Assembly: GCA_024734555.1 (NCBI GenBank)
Contig: JANPWX010000008.1
Span: 7,121,933-7,185,932 of the forward strand
From: Trochalopteron elliotii
Lineage: Eukaryota; Chordata; Aves; Passeriformes; Leiothrichidae
Direction: 5' to 3'
Length of the DNA: 64,000 nucleotides
The notes under the pieces were generated by a model. That model was not told the DNA's origin and ran no database searches. It saw only the letters and a list, made by a program, of their open reading frames with translations. Within the stretch, counting starts at the first letter, position 1. Each line of letters opens with the position of its first letter. The translations under genes and the position numbers were made by a program. Positions 36,861 through 50,500 of the stretch are shown in pieces.

Positions 36861-36970
36861 AGCCTTCCCCTAAAGTAATTTTCCTTGTTCCCTGTTTACA
36901 ACAACCAGGCACTTCAGCACAAACTGTTTTGGACAGGGGAATAATGTGTGTACTGTGTGGGAATATTTAG

Positions 36971-37660
36971 CACAAAAGATGTTCACTTTACTGGAATTTG
37001 CAGAGGAAAATTCTGCGCAGAGTCCTGCCTGGCTGGGGAGCCTCCTCTGATCTACAGCAATTGCAAATGGACAAACAAATTATTTCCATTCCCCAAGACA
37101 CTGTGCGGAATTTGTACAATTTCAAAGCTAGCTGGGAGGAGGAGCTTTACAAAGCCTTGAGGCAAGGTACTCAGAGGTGTTGTGAAATGCCAAAAGGATT
37201 TCTCAGTGGGCAAAATAAAGGTTATGTTTTAATAGAGGAAAAAGATCTCAAGATAATCCAGAGAGATCCAAAGGTTTCTTTTCATCGCTCACCACTTGAT
37301 GCTACCAAAACATATGTTTTGTTACCTCTCTGGAGGCATGAATTAACTAACTATATTTGGCTATCAGTGGGCTTCTATTGTTTTTCTACTCTTCAGCACT
37401 CACTGTCACAGAGATGTCTCAATTCTCACACAGGAAAGAATGTTTTTACTGATAAAATTCCCCTAGGAACTACACCAAGTAGCATTCAATTTAGCCAAAA
37501 ATTATGCAGGCATACTATCAAATTATTAGCTATTTGGACAATGATGAATCTACATATAATCAGGTTTGTTTCCTTGCTAGGTTTTTGTTTTTCTTTTCCT
37601 TTTTTGCCTTTCAGGAAGCAAATCCCATTTCCCTTTAGGCTTCTCTGCAGGGCATAAGAT
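36971..37660 (+). other. Longest gap-free open frame (about 229 codons), coding status doubtful
   Basis: The frame is open from just after a TAG at 36968-36970 to the stop ending near 37660. The conventional start usually quoted at 36998 is TTG; the first ATG lies about 23 codons later, just before the codons for DKQIISIPQ. The predicted product is mixed: a charged N-terminal half with a WEEELYKAL stretch, then a hydrophobic C-terminal end rich in Phe and Leu. I recognise no domain, signal peptide or repeat. There is no obvious ribosome or promoter context, and no CpG island. The length is unusual for DNA of this base composition, but composition and search size make chance possible. It could be a degraded retro-copy, a lineage-specific transcript, or nothing. 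Confidence 0.12.
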
Positions 37661-39559
37661 CTGTCCTCTGTTTCTACCCCACAGCACATTCATCCCTATC
37701 CTGGAAGCTGTCATTCCTCTGGCTGTGTGAGACAACAGCCATGGAACCAGCCTTGCCGGGCTGTGAACAGAGAATGTTTTCTATTTGCATTAGTGGTGCT
37801 AAGGAAATGTTAGTATTTTTGTGATAAGGGAAGTTCTTAGTAATGAAAAAAATCATGTGGCAGGCAGGAACATTGGTGTGCCATTAATCCATTAAATGGG
37901 CAAACTGAAGAGACAGTTCTGGGTCCAGTGCCTCACTATTCCTTGCTCTGCCAGAGCAGATTTCTGTCCTATTTGAAAGAAATTATATATATTCCAAAAG
38001 ATAATGCAATTGCTTGATTTTCTGTCTCTCTGTGCCCCAGCTTGAAATTCATAAAGAAAAGATTCCCTGAAGTTATTTAATATAAGCAGTTCTGAGAAAG
38101 CTGGAAATCAAATACAATGGATATTTTCTGGTACCAAGATGTTTCTGTGGATGTGGAAAAGGATTAGATGATCTCGTTAGCTCCCTGCCAGATCATCTCC
38201 TATGATTATATGCAATCAAAAGAAACCCCTAATCACTCATCCAATACCTCTTCCAAATATTCCATGTTTCCCTTTTTTCCCCTATAAACTACTTCTGATT
38301 GCAGAGAGGGTGACTGTGTTGTTTTATAAGGCATGAGCTGAAAGATAGGACATGGTTTTCATTTAACACAAGCTGTTTTACCAGCTCTTTCTGTTTCACT
38401 TTTGTAAATGGTGGGTCATTGTGTTGTCAGTTCTCTTGCTCTTTGGGCTGATTTCACCTTTACTCTTCAGAAATTTACATATGGGCTATTTGAGTCTTAG
38501 TTCCAGCTGCAGCACTGAATTCCTCTATAGGTATTAGCATATCTCTTGGGCTTCCCATCTCTGCTGTCATTGTCCCTAAATAGCCACTCCCATTTCTTTA
38601 TTCACTTCCTCTCCTGTTCACCACTGGCCAGCTGTGAAATGCTGTTCCTACGCCACTAAACAGTGGTTCCTAGGGAGAAACATAATGCATAGACTTGTAT
38701 TTATTTGTGGATCCACATACTAATCCATCTTCCATGCCATCATTCAGATTTAATGCAGTATATCACAATTTGTCCTGCCTCCCAAAGCAGAACACCAATG
38801 TCCCCCAATGGTCCCTGTTCCCTTCCCTTTGCCCTACACTGTCTTTCCACTCTGGGGACCCAGCTGTATGCCCAAATTTTCCTCCTCGCCTTTCAGAAAC
38901 CAGAATCCCAGGCCACAGTTTGGGGTCTTGATAAGCAATAAAATGTGAATCTTGATTATTCTCTTCCTTACATTAATTGCCAGTTTAATTATGAAATCAT
39001 TTCAATAAAATCTGTCATTCCATTTTGGAGCTTGTGTAATTAAGATGAGAAAGCTCCTCTTTCTCCAGAGCTAAGTAAATAGTTATCAGAAGGCATCTGC
39101 ATGCTGACATGTGTGAAGAGAGGCTGTGGTCCCAGCTCACCTTGCATTTGGCACTTGCAGGTGGTTCTTGCTTGCCTGCTGCTGTTCACATTCCCTCCCT
39201 TCAGATCACAACTCTGTTTTTGTAGGCTCAGTCCCCCAGCTAAATTAGAAAGCTATCATAGTTCTGCAGACAAATCATAAGATCAAAGAAGGTTGGCAAG
39301 TGCTACTGTATCCACCCTTCTTTCCATTTTCCAGTATTTACTGTGGCACCCTTGTTTTAGAAGTTTTGGTAGAAAGTCAGGCAGGGCACAACTGGACATT
39401 TTAGTTCTTGATTCCTTTATTTGTCCTAATTACAACAGGACTTTGCAAAACCCTAGAAGTATATTCAGGAAAATATATTTATTCAAAAGTCTTGCAAAAT
39501 TTCCTCAAGTTTTAAAAATAGGTGGATTCAAATCTTACTAACCCTCATCCCTCTAGTCT
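37661..39559. other. Unassigned unique sequence
   Basis: No gene recognised. A stretch at 39270-39300 weakly resembles a CR1 tail but does not continue as CR1. Confidence 0.5.
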
Positions 39560-39601
39560 GTTTTTTTGTTTGTTTGTTTGTTTGAGTTTTTTGGTTTTTT
39601 A
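39560..39601 (+). repeat. (TTTG)n low-complexity tract
   Basis: About ten TTTG-like units, ending in TTTTTTGGTTTTTT. Confidence 0.9.
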
Positions 39602-40360
39602 TTTCTTCTGAAAGGGGAAAAATGTTGGTAGAAGAAATAAATATACTAAAATCTTAAGAAATAGAAATTAATTTAAAAGCCATTCTGATGACTGCTTAGC
39701 TCTGGTTCTATAAAAAATGTGTGCCGTTCAAATCAACAGAATTTTAATCCAATTTTTAAACTAAAAATGGCTTGCTTTGTAGGTTCTGCTCAACAGGCTT
39801 GGGTCACATTTACTCCACATCTACAACTGGTCATTCTTTCTCTTCTGACTTCCAAGAGAGAAGCACTTTCCCAAAAAGTAGTGGCTGGTTTGTAGGTCAC
39901 CTGCTTTGCTTCCTCTTTGACTTTTCTGTACAGCTCTTCTCAGTTTTCTCTGTGCTTCCTCCCCCTTGTGCCCTTTCCCCATCCTTAGTTTCTAGAGGGC
40001 ATTACACTATTGTTCCTGCTCGCTTTTCAGCTGCTGAGAGCCGTGTATTTTTAGCAGCCATCTCTCCTCTCATCTACTCGGAGGCAAGTGCTTGTGGTGG
40101 TGGGAGGGCACCACTGACAGGCTGGATCGTCGCACTTCCCAATGGCAGCTCAGCCTTTGTGTCCTGAGCCTCGGGACGGGCGGCAGAAAGGAGATCTTCC
40201 TGACACCCACCCAGCAAAGCCTTCTGCCAACACCAAAACCAGCTTTCATTCAAATCAGACTATGCGCTTCATTTGAAAGCAGCGAGGTTTTAAAATTGTG
40301 ACACAACCGGTGTTCATTTTGTTCTTTTCAGGGTCTCATCAGATGTCCAGATAACAGATT

Positions 40361-40392
40361 CAAATCTTCTTTTTTTTCTCTGCAGGTATGAG
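40361..40392 (+). promoter_or_regulatory. Candidate recursive splice site (CAG|GTATGA)
   Basis: A pyrimidine tract CTTCTTTTTTTTCTCTG leads into CAG directly followed by GTATGA, giving an acceptor and a donor with no exon between them (junction 40385/40386). This is the layout of ratcheting sites used in very long introns. The donor half deviates from GTAAGT. Whether an intron spans this point is unknown. Confidence 0.2.
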
Positions 40393-43300
40393 AAATAGAG
40401 ACCTTTTTTTTTTTTTTGTGATAAAAAAATGGTTTCTGATCTCGCATGAATTTAGAACATGAAGCACTAAGTAAAATATACAATGAAATTTTTAAAGAGC
40501 ATTGTTAAAATTAAATTTTAAAAAGGGGTATTGTTAACACTCAATCTGACTGGAATATGAAGATTTAGAGGCAGTGAACTGGTACTTGTGCTCTACATAG
40601 CTGAAATGAGAACAGGATGCTTACAAAGTGAATTAAAAAGGTATGAAAAAAAATGTATTTTTTCCACTTCATGGAATTGTAATGTCAGTATTAAAACTAT
40701 TACTTTAATATGTATGGGCTGTCTATCATGAAATAAAATCATCTTTTTGTTCAAGTAGGGAAATGACCATCATTCTGTAGGTGGGACATACTGGCTTTTC
40801 CACAGCACCTGGCTCAGATGTCACCTATTCAAGATGTCAGATTACATAGATGGGCAGCTAAAGGGGCCATAATTGTACTGCAATTTCATTTCTTGCTAAA
40901 AATGGGGCATTGCAATATGAAAGAATAATGGAGAGTACATGCAGAAGATAACATTCAAATTACATTGAAATAACTGCAATGAATCAGGCTGTCAAAACTT
41001 AAGCTTAGTACTAACTTAATACTTACTTAAACCAGAACATTAGGATTTGAAACATTTTGTACATATTCTTTTTTTATCCTCATGCAGAAACTGGATTCAA
41101 TTTTGTATTTTTTTCTGATAAATACGTGAAAGGTTGATGTATTTCACCACATACAGGCCTTGTTTTACATAATTGGAGGGATTAGTTATGCAAGTATTAG
41201 ATATGCAAACTCCAACGGGGCCTATGGTTTAGTATAGTTCAGTGTCAAGAATCTGACACACTGACAACTAAAATAGACCTATTTAAGTCAATAAAAATAA
41301 TAATAATAAGCAGAATAGCATGATTTCTAGAGAACAAAAGTTCACCTTTGGCTCTGCTCCTAGTTATACTGTCATGAATCAGAAGTAGCTTCCACAAAAT
41401 AAGACTGGGGGACCAGATATTTGCTGTTGGACTGTGCAAGTCCTTAAAAGGGAACTTCAGTGCTTTTGTTACTTACATTTGAATTTTAATGGCATCCTTT
41501 GGATTTACATATTTTTCCATGTTTCTATACAGATTTACCCAAGCTTTCTGGCAAAAACACATAATTATGAAGTTTTCTAAAACTTGTATTATTTAATTCA
41601 CTGACCATCTGTTGGATAAATTGATAATTAATAGTCTTTGTTATTTTTAGAACACTATATCACTGTATGTTCCAAAAAGAGCTTTTTCAGTCTTCTCGGT
41701 AAATATTGAATAAATCTGAAAAAGAAATGTTTAGGTATTTTTAAAGTAAACACACACTTCTATAGTTCAGCAAAGACACAATTTTTTTCTTTTTGTTTCT
41801 AAAAAAGTCCTTTCCTGGTTAAATCCTTGCTTTCCATTTGTTGCTCTTCTACACGTGTAAGACAGAGCTCAGACTCCAAAATTCTCTGTAACAGTGCTGT
41901 GGAAAGCATTTGGTGTCCCAAGTCAGAAGCACAGAGTTGATCTCTCTCTGCCAAACTCCTACATGGCAAACACACTCTTTGCAGAAGAAGGGAAAGAGCG
42001 AAATAACAGAACGGAGCCTGGCAAGGGGTAACATTATTGCCACTGCCATGTTTACCCATGGAGAGCCCTTTATGAACCACTTCACATCCTGCAAAGAGGG
42101 TTCAAATCTGACCTTGACACTGACAGGCTCCTAAGTGGGAAGAGAGTGAAAACCCTCAATTTTCACTGCATCCACAAGGGCAATTGACATTTCCAGGCCC
42201 GAGTGCCTGGCCATGCTGCCAAGGTGTCCACCTGCTTAATTCTGGGCTAAAGCATCCCAGTGAGCAGAGAAATTCCCTGTCATTCATGCCAGCTTAACTA
42301 GCCAGACTCACCATCCACAAGCTCTGCAGATTTCCAGTCTGTCACTCCTATAGCTGATTTCAACCTTCCACTGAAATGCACAAAGATAATATGGAGGAAA
42401 ATTTAGGCAGAACAGTTTATTGGGATGGACATGAACTGAATGAGAGAAGTGCTTTTCTCCTCAATTGCTGTCTTAGGCAAGCTATATCATAAATCTCTTA
42501 TTCTAACCTTCTAATAAGGTTAATAATACATAAGATCTTGCAGATTTGTGTTTTCAGTTAACCTGTACAGGCCTTCCACCAAACATCAAAACCCTCCAAA
42601 TGCAAAGATGCTCCCTGCCTACTAAACAGACATATTTCTGATGAACAGTGTTTGCTTGTGTGCACAGGGGCATTTTGTACATTACATTTTTATACAATAT
42701 TTGCACAGATCTGGAAGGCACTAAGCCATTTTGTCTTACTGGGTTACAGCTGTTCCTCCATGGTTTCTGAGCTGAATATTCATTAAGTCATCCTTATCAA
42801 CAAATTAATATGTGTGTTTTTTTAAGAACCCACTCAGAATGCTAATTTTAGGAAGATATTTGAACGAGAAGCAAATTTTTTCTATATGCAATTTATATAT
42901 CCACTTGAAAATATCGTTTTGTAATGAAATGCTGAGAGATCCTTAATTATTGCAGCTTTGGTGGCACCATTATAATACTAAAAAGAGACCATCTAAAGGA
43001 TAATTCCCTTCAGCAGAGATTTGCTGACTACACACCTGCTTTAGCAAATGAACACAGAATACAATGTCAAAGCATCCTCTTGACTTAGTGCTGCTTTCCC
43101 ACCCTCATGGCCTCAGTATATCTCGCACATGACTGACAAGTATATCTGCAAAATAATAAATTGTGTGAGAAAAAAATGTCTGCTAGTTAGTGTTTCTGCT
43201 GATCTACTAATTCATTTCACTTCTTACGTGACATCACCATTATGTCTAAGCACGTTTTATGACAAGGCTCACTGAAGTGAAAATCAAGCCCATGAATTGT

Positions 43301-46300
43301 TTAATATGAACTAATGAAAACCAGATATAAAAGGCTTTCACAACTGGTTTGAAGCTTTAATTGTCAAGCTGATGTAAATTCAGAATAAAGCAATGCAGAA
43401 AACTGGATCACTTTGTGAAAATTGGTTTTAATTAAATAGTCATATAAAGAGCTCTGTCCTGCAAGATATCGAGTGAAATAAAGAGTTTCCAAGGTAAAAG
43501 TTGGAATTGCCAAAGAGTGTGAAAATGACAAGTGCATTATCATTTTTCCTTCTGCCTTGTAGTTCAGCTATTAAGTGCTGATGAATGTATCTTGCTATAA
43601 CTTAAATAATCAGTTTTGTTACAGCGGCATTTATTTTGGCTTGATCAACAAATGCTTTTGCACTACACAACCTGTAAACCCCAACAAACTGTGCCTGACT
43701 GATTTCATGTTTGAGCCTCTCCCATTGCTATGCTGCAGTAATGCTTGTAGTGCCAAGTCATGGGCTTAGGGTATTTGTTCATCCCTTGACTTGTCATACT
43801 CCTGCTGGGGCAGAATATGCCCACAGACAAATATCAGAATGGTTTCCGTGAGGCGCCTTGAGTTCCCACACGGATGGCACCTAACAAATAAAAAACCAAG
43901 AAAAAGTGTGTAACACTATTCCCCCTAGCCATGTTCCAGAAATGCTGAAGATCTGAGAAAATATTTTGCATTTTTCTCTCTCTGCATCTATGACTTTGCA
44001 TCTTACATAACAATCCTGGGAAGGAGTGGCTATGATGCACCCTGTAGAGTTTGTTCTTCACTAGTTTTTTCTTATACTGCTGTCATATGTCTCAGTGGGT
44101 ATTTAATATTCAGATTTGGTAAAACTTCCCACCCACCTTGCTCTCATCTTGAATTGGTGGAACTAGTCAACCTGTGGATGATGTAAGGGAGGATCAAGCC
44201 CTATATTCACAAAAACACTATGCTGAATGGCACCTGTTTCTAAGACTATTTAAATTCCACACAGCCTACAAGAACTGAGAGACATATTTAAGCAGAATTC
44301 AGAATTATGTAATAAAAGTCATACAGACAGGAAGGAAAAAGTATCTTATCATACTGAAGGGATTATCAAAGCTTTATATTGTGGAATTTAAGTTTTTATT
44401 ATGTGCAGAGACTTAACTAACCTCTAGGATAACACTCTAGAGCAGAATATGTTCTGATCCAGTAATCACCTAATTTTGGCAATATTTCATATTTCAACAT
44501 ACAATTTTAGCTGAAGTAATTTTAGATTTCTTAGTTAAAAGACAGTTATTTTGAGTTAAAGAAACTTTAGAAGTCATATTCATCTAAACCATCCCTCTAA
44601 ATCTGTGCCACAACAGGATTCAAGAAGAGAAGGGATCCTTCAGGGTACAAAAAAGGGAAAAATTGCACATTGGGCAGCCTGTACACACTGATCCAAACTG
44701 AAGAGGCAGAAAGACTGCTCTGAACTGTGCTTCACTTTCCATGAGACCATTGCACCACTCTGATAAAACCTAAATGAAGTCTTCTCTTGGTGGATCCTGG
44801 TCCTTTTCTGCCTACTGCCAAGACAACTGGTGCTTAGCCTAGCCGAACAGCAGGAGTCAGAGGAAGGTGCTCCACAGAGGTCCTGCAGAAGGACTCTGGC
44901 TAGTACAAACTCTCAGCTGCTTCCCACACCATGGCATCTCCATTTCTCTTGCACTCAGTTCCTCATGCTCCTAATTTTCCCCATCCTTAGTTACGGTTAT
45001 AAGGGTCCAGTCTTCACAGTCTTCAGAATGCTGGCAGCTCTTTTGCTTCAGGAAGCCAACACATTATGTGCCCTAGGGCTTAAACAATGTATGGCAAAAA
45101 ATCACAATGTTGCCAATCTCCCTTAAACCAGAGGACAAAACCCTAAAATGAGTCATATGAACTGTGGAAAGTCCAAGGGTTTATCTAGTGCTGATAGAAC
45201 ATGGTACCAGCTGGCACTAGCACAGCGGCGTGGGGAGAGTTTGATGTCACACCATCTCATCACTGGCCAAAAGATTGCTTAGGCTATTGCTGTCCAGGTT
45301 GCATCACGATGTTGAGAAAAGGGTCATCACAAAGGGTGAGAGGAAAACTTTTTCATATTCCACTTTTGCAAAACGTTTATGAAGCTGGAGAAAGTTCACA
45401 CAAGTGTCTTTTAATTCAATCATCCAGCTTTGAAGGGCACTGTTGTTCCCCATGCTGGATGTCCTTTGGCAGTACTGAAGTCCTTACTTCTTTTGGTCTG
45501 ACAAGGAGTTGTATTGCAGTCCCCTAGTAGGTCTTTGTGGAATGCCGAATTCTGTCCTGCTTGTTGAAATGTGTGGTTTAAAATGAGTGAGGAATAATGT
45601 TTGAGAGATTCTGTTTAGCATGCACATTCATTGATCTCAGGAGAACCTGCAATAGAAGGGTCCATGAGGAAGGTAACAATCCATAAAAATCAAATACAAG
45701 TGTGCCTAATACTCAGTGGCAGAATCAATATTTGAAGGACTTTCTGTTTTGATATCTTTGAATGATGCCACAGAAACCTTCCTGCTGCAGGGCTGATGAA
45801 TGGACTCAGCAGAGGTGATCTGACAAATGGGTGAAAACGAACTCAGAATCTGGCCTCCTTGAACAAGACTGACTTTAATCGTTACATTCATGAAGATAAA
45901 GTAACTACAGGGAATCTAGTTTTACCTGGGGCTGTCCTGTTTCAACTGACTCATCATATATATTGGAAATATCCTTTAGCCCACATATATCAACATTTTG
46001 TTAGGAAAATTTTCACTTAACTAGCTGACTTTGTTTGGAGATCCAAAAAATGTTACCACAATTCATAGCCGCTTCTGAAATGGCAAAACATTCTGCAGAA
46101 CATGGACCTTTCTGTTTCTGCCAGGTTCATTGTCACTTTCCTCTTGAGTGAGTGTGCTTGAGGAAAAAAAACCAAATAAAACCCACACCAGAATTCACCA
46201 CCTTTTTTTTTTTTGTTTTCTTTTTTAGAGAAAGTTAATTTTGGTTTTTCCTCATATATTTTCATCATGCTGGATATAATTATGAGGCCAACCAAAGCAA

Positions 46301-46559
46301 ACTCTTTGTGCAATGCATCCTGAAGCACAAGTGCATATGCTCTATCTCATTAATTCTCCATTTTTTATTGAAAATATTAAAGAGAAGAACAAGCTACAGG
46401 ATACAGATGAGTGAATGAAGGACCCAGCCTTTGGAATTTATTTCTTCATATGTCTCTGTAATCATATATTATCTTGTGAACTACTCAGCACTTACATTTG
46501 AGCGTGACTGGCTTTCTCCTGGCTACCCATCACATATTGCATTTTCTCTCAGCTTAGCA
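40393..46559. other. Long unassigned stretch
   Basis: No exon or transposon recognised. A 14-T run at 40404-40417, an (AAT) run near 41291-41309 and a 12-T run at 46203-46214 are the only simple repeats noted. A segment around 43270-43460 is AT-rich with several ATTA words and might be conserved. Open frames at 41799-42134 and 44830-45527 are unremarkable. Confidence 0.5.
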
Positions 46560-46870
46560 CAATCAGTCTTCTTGGTACAGTGGAGCACCCACGGGGATCA
46601 ATCCGGGGTCTTGGCAGGCAGCAGCACTTCTGGTGTCAATCCCTGGCAGTTCCTGCCTCAGCTCTTCCTGGGTAACCTTCCTGGGAGAGCACAGGCTGTG
46701 AAAGCCTGTCACCTTTCCCCACCAGATGGCAATGCGACAGCAAGAGGCCTTCTTCATCTGGTAGGAGGGGAGCAAACAGGACTTCCCTTGCTGCAAGTCA
46801 TTTCCATGTGGAAATTCACTCTGCTGCAAGTCATTTCTGAGCCATTCCCATCTCCTGGAAGATGGATGTG
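46560..46870. other. GC-richer patch with 33-bp-period duplication
   Basis: This patch is clearly GC-richer than its surroundings and keeps frames open on both strands (plus 46431-46997, minus 46563-46829). TGCTGCAAGTCATTTC occurs at 46789-46804 and 46822-46837, a 33-bp offset. It could be part of an old LTR or another mobile element, but I cannot assign a family. Confidence 0.35.
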
Positions 46871-47391
46871 CTTGGAAGGGTGTTTTTGCCTACTTTTTTC
46901 CTCACCATCTCTTTTATTTCCTTTTATTCAGTCTTTGGAATTTTTTTTCTACATTTCCTATTCATGTTTACAGCTAGACTGTTCTTTTCTGTATTAAAGC
47001 AGGCTTTTCTTCTCCCCTTTGCATTGCAATCATCCACAGCAAAGTATTATAATAACAATACTTACCATGTACATAAGGCTTAATATCTTCAAAGCACTGT
47101 GAAAACTATCCCCACTTCTGTGAGGTAGGTAAGTAGAGTTAGGGATGCTTTAGTGAAAAGCCAAGTGAAGAAGCTGGGCAAGTAATGCCACTCAGGACAG
47201 ACCAAATTTTAGCAGCAACCATGACTCAGAAGTTCTTTCCAACCTTAAGGGCTGACCATTAGACAAGACAACTCTGCTGCTGTATTTACAGCTGTTTCTC
47301 TTTGTTTCCTCTCAAATGCCCAAACCCAGGTTTTGTCTTTGTTTTGCAAGTGCGTTTCTTATTTCAATTCATCTCAGAATATGATAGGATT

Positions 47392-47567
47392 CCCCCCCCC
47401 GCTTGTATTTCAAAGCAGAATTCTTTTGCTGCTCAACTAAAGCAAGGTTTTTCTTACTGGTACCTCTTTTTGTAGTTCAAAGCAGGTTTTTTTGACTTCT
47501 TGTAGTTCAAAGCAGTGGTCTTTCTCTTGTAGTCTAAAACTAGGGTTCTTTTTAGCTCAACCCTAGA
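47392..47567 (+). repeat. Poly-C run and degenerate minisatellite
   Basis: A 9-C run (47392-47400) is followed by imperfect units sharing TTGTAGTTCAAAGCAG. Clear copies lie at about 47403, 47470, 47500 and 47527, and a weaker copy near 47433. Spacers of 10-30 bp are T-rich. The unit length is variable, roughly 27-37 bp. Confidence 0.7.
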
Positions 47568-50500
47568 TAATTTGCTCATCTCAGTGAATTAGATATGCTA
47601 TACGTAAGTATTCCAGACATTAACTCTTCAATACCAAGAAAAATCACTGAAGTCAGCTTTAAAATCTTACTGCTTCCCATCACCTCCTTTGGCTGTCCAG
47701 TTCTCTCATGATCCCTAGTATTTTCAGTTTCATATCTGAGACAGATGATGCATTCAGTGCAGATGTAGACATCCACAGTGCTCAGACCATGTTCCCAAAT
47801 GGGACTTCTGTATTTAAAACACTGACATGACTAGAAATATTTCACACAGCTGTCTGTATTTCTAAAAAGATACTTATGGCTTTTTTCCTGCTTTCCGAAG
47901 TGCAGAAGAGTTACTTGTTGCTTCTTTCCCTCTGTCCTGACACTCCAGAACACCAGGCTAATGGCTACAGCCCAAGTGTACAAGCATTGTAGTGAATTCA
48001 GTTACCCAGCACACAAGACACTGCCTAATAAAGACTGCACTTTGACAAGCAGGCTTTTTCCTTTCACCCTTCTATGCTGTCAGTATTTTTCTGCACATAA
48101 CATATATGTTAAAAAAATCTTCTAATCCAGTCAAACTTTTTTTTTTTCATGAAACATCTCTCACTGGGTATTTTGGGACAACATAGAATTATCAAGTGCA
48201 ATTTGGAGGCATTAGTTCATTTCACTGATCAGTTTGTAACCCTTACTTATCCTACATTTCAAAAGTCTCTCTATGGCACGTCGCTGGAAAAGATCTGTGC
48301 TTACAGAGTTCCATAATACATTATAGTGCAGTACTGAAAAGGAAACAGAAATAACCGGGAAATGTATTTTTAAAATGATACAGCTCTTTGGAGAGAGGAA
48401 TGAAACTAGAAAGACTGCACAATGGAGTCTCTTGAAGAGATTTTCAGCTCTGGGCTACCTCCTTGTGTGCTTGTTTCATGTAACGATTGCAGAAATTTCT
48501 TATCTCAGTGAGTCAACCTATCAAATGCTGTAAAGGTGGTGTGGCTCCATCTAGCACGAATCTATGCTGTCCTCAAACAGACCATGGTCTTTGATTAATA
48601 ATACATGAAGCAGTATCATTTTAAGCATGGAAGATTAAAAAACCAGAATTCTTTAAAGTGATTTACAGCTCCGGCAATCGAAAACTTTTATTACCTCACT
48701 GCATGTGCTGTAGTCTGAAAGAGCAAATGCTCATCTGGTCCCAAATGCCACCACACCATTAGAAACAAGAGGCCTTAGGATTCCCCATGGTGTGACTGGG
48801 GCTTTAACTTCTCACATGATTGTCCACTGCATGTCTGCTTCTGTGCTGAAATTCTGGTCTCAACAAAGTTAATTTTTTCACCTAGTACTCCCTCTGCTCC
48901 TTTCTGAAGAAATGAAAGTGTATTTCCTGTGAATTGCTAGAAGCTGTGTTAGCTTTCCTCTCTCTCTGGAGGAACGCATTATAGTCATGGGAATGCAGCT
49001 GATAATGGCTGTAGAAATAACACTTCAGCTCAAAGTTTCTTTAAGCAGTACTTTGTCTGTCACCTGAGTATTCTCAGGACCGAAAACTGTTATTCTACCT
49101 GCACCAAAAAATGTGTGTGTTTTTGAAAGCATTTCTCTCTCACCCACAAATATGCACACACAATACCTGTCTCCGCTGAGCTAAAAGCTTAGTACACTTA
49201 GTGTACTCCAGTAAAAGTCCTCTCCACAAGTTTCTCCTATTTCCTCTTTATTAGTAAAAGGTTTGTATTTTTTTTAGACGGACTATCTCATAAATTTTAT
49301 ATGCAGGGATACAAAATCTGTATTTTTATTCTTATCTAACAGAAACAGGGATGATCGTGTTCCCAGAGAGATAGAAAAATGAAACCAGAATTGCTCCATC
49401 AAGTAGCACCAATGACTCAATAGTTTCACTCGCCAGCCTTAGCATCTTCATTCAGTGGGAAGCTAAGAAATGGTGTAAAATAATTTTGCATCAATTCTCT
49501 TTGAGTCAATGTATTCCTAACTCCTAAACGAGCAGCTGGGTTCATAGCACCTGCCCACAGGAAAGCCACCACTGCACACACAATTGTGCATGGCAGCTGA
49601 ACAGCCTACATCAGCTGCTGTGATCTTCACTCCTCTTGTAAAATATCAGGGTCTTTTGCAGGTAGAAGAGACATGGGTAAGTCTAAGATTGTCACTAAGG
49701 AATCTAGTCTGTTCCTCTGCGCCTCATTTAATAGTTGTTTTCTACCAAAAATGAGCCCATTTTCTTTAACATATCCAGAATCTGCGTTTTACCCAATGTA
49801 GGTGTGTCTTGACAAATACAATACACAAAACAAGATAAATACAACGTAAAACAAGACTAGGACCACACTAGAAGTAGAATTAGATCTAGTGAGTTTACAG
49901 GGAGTTTTATTTGTTGTAACATACTTGCTAATGAGACTGAAATTTCCCACTGATGTTTATGTTTCTATCCTTGAGCTATGTATGTTAAAGGCTGAAGACA
50001 TCCACACTGGTGCTGTCCAAAATTCAGAGACCTAACAGCTCACAGAGAAAGAAGTGGGACCTTGTTTTCTGACAGCTCTCTGCAAGGTGTCCTGAGCATT
50101 GGTGTTAACTGCAGTTCTCACAGTGATATCCCCTAGTGTCACTGTGGAGACTTTTCTTCCAGCTGCAGGGTGTCAGTGCCTCAGCAGCTGGGAGAAAGTG
50201 GGAGATGCTGGGAGATTAGCTGGATTCTAGGCAGGGTAGGGTGGACGCTCTGCTTACCCTACTGCCAGGAAACAGTCCTCTTCTCCTCACTGACTGCTCC
50301 AGATAGCTCTCAATGAAATGCTTGCAAAAGTATGTCTGAATGACTCATTTGCAAGGAATAATTTATCAAATTGATTTAGTCTCATTTCCTGTTTGTGGGA
50401 CTGTCCACATGCAAGTCACGATTTCCTCAAATTTATTCATTGCCCAAAGTTAATTTTGTTTAAGCATGTGGACTGAATATGAACTGTTTTCTGTATTTGA

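Noticed and set aside
39270..39330. Possible third same-type CR1 tail on the minus strand
   Set aside because: Only about 25 bp resemble a CR1 end, and the following sequence does not align with CR1.
46431..46997. 188-codon open frame
   Set aside because: Non-ATG start, low-complexity hydrophobic C-terminus, and an overlapping open frame on the other strand. Openness is explained by GC-rich composition.
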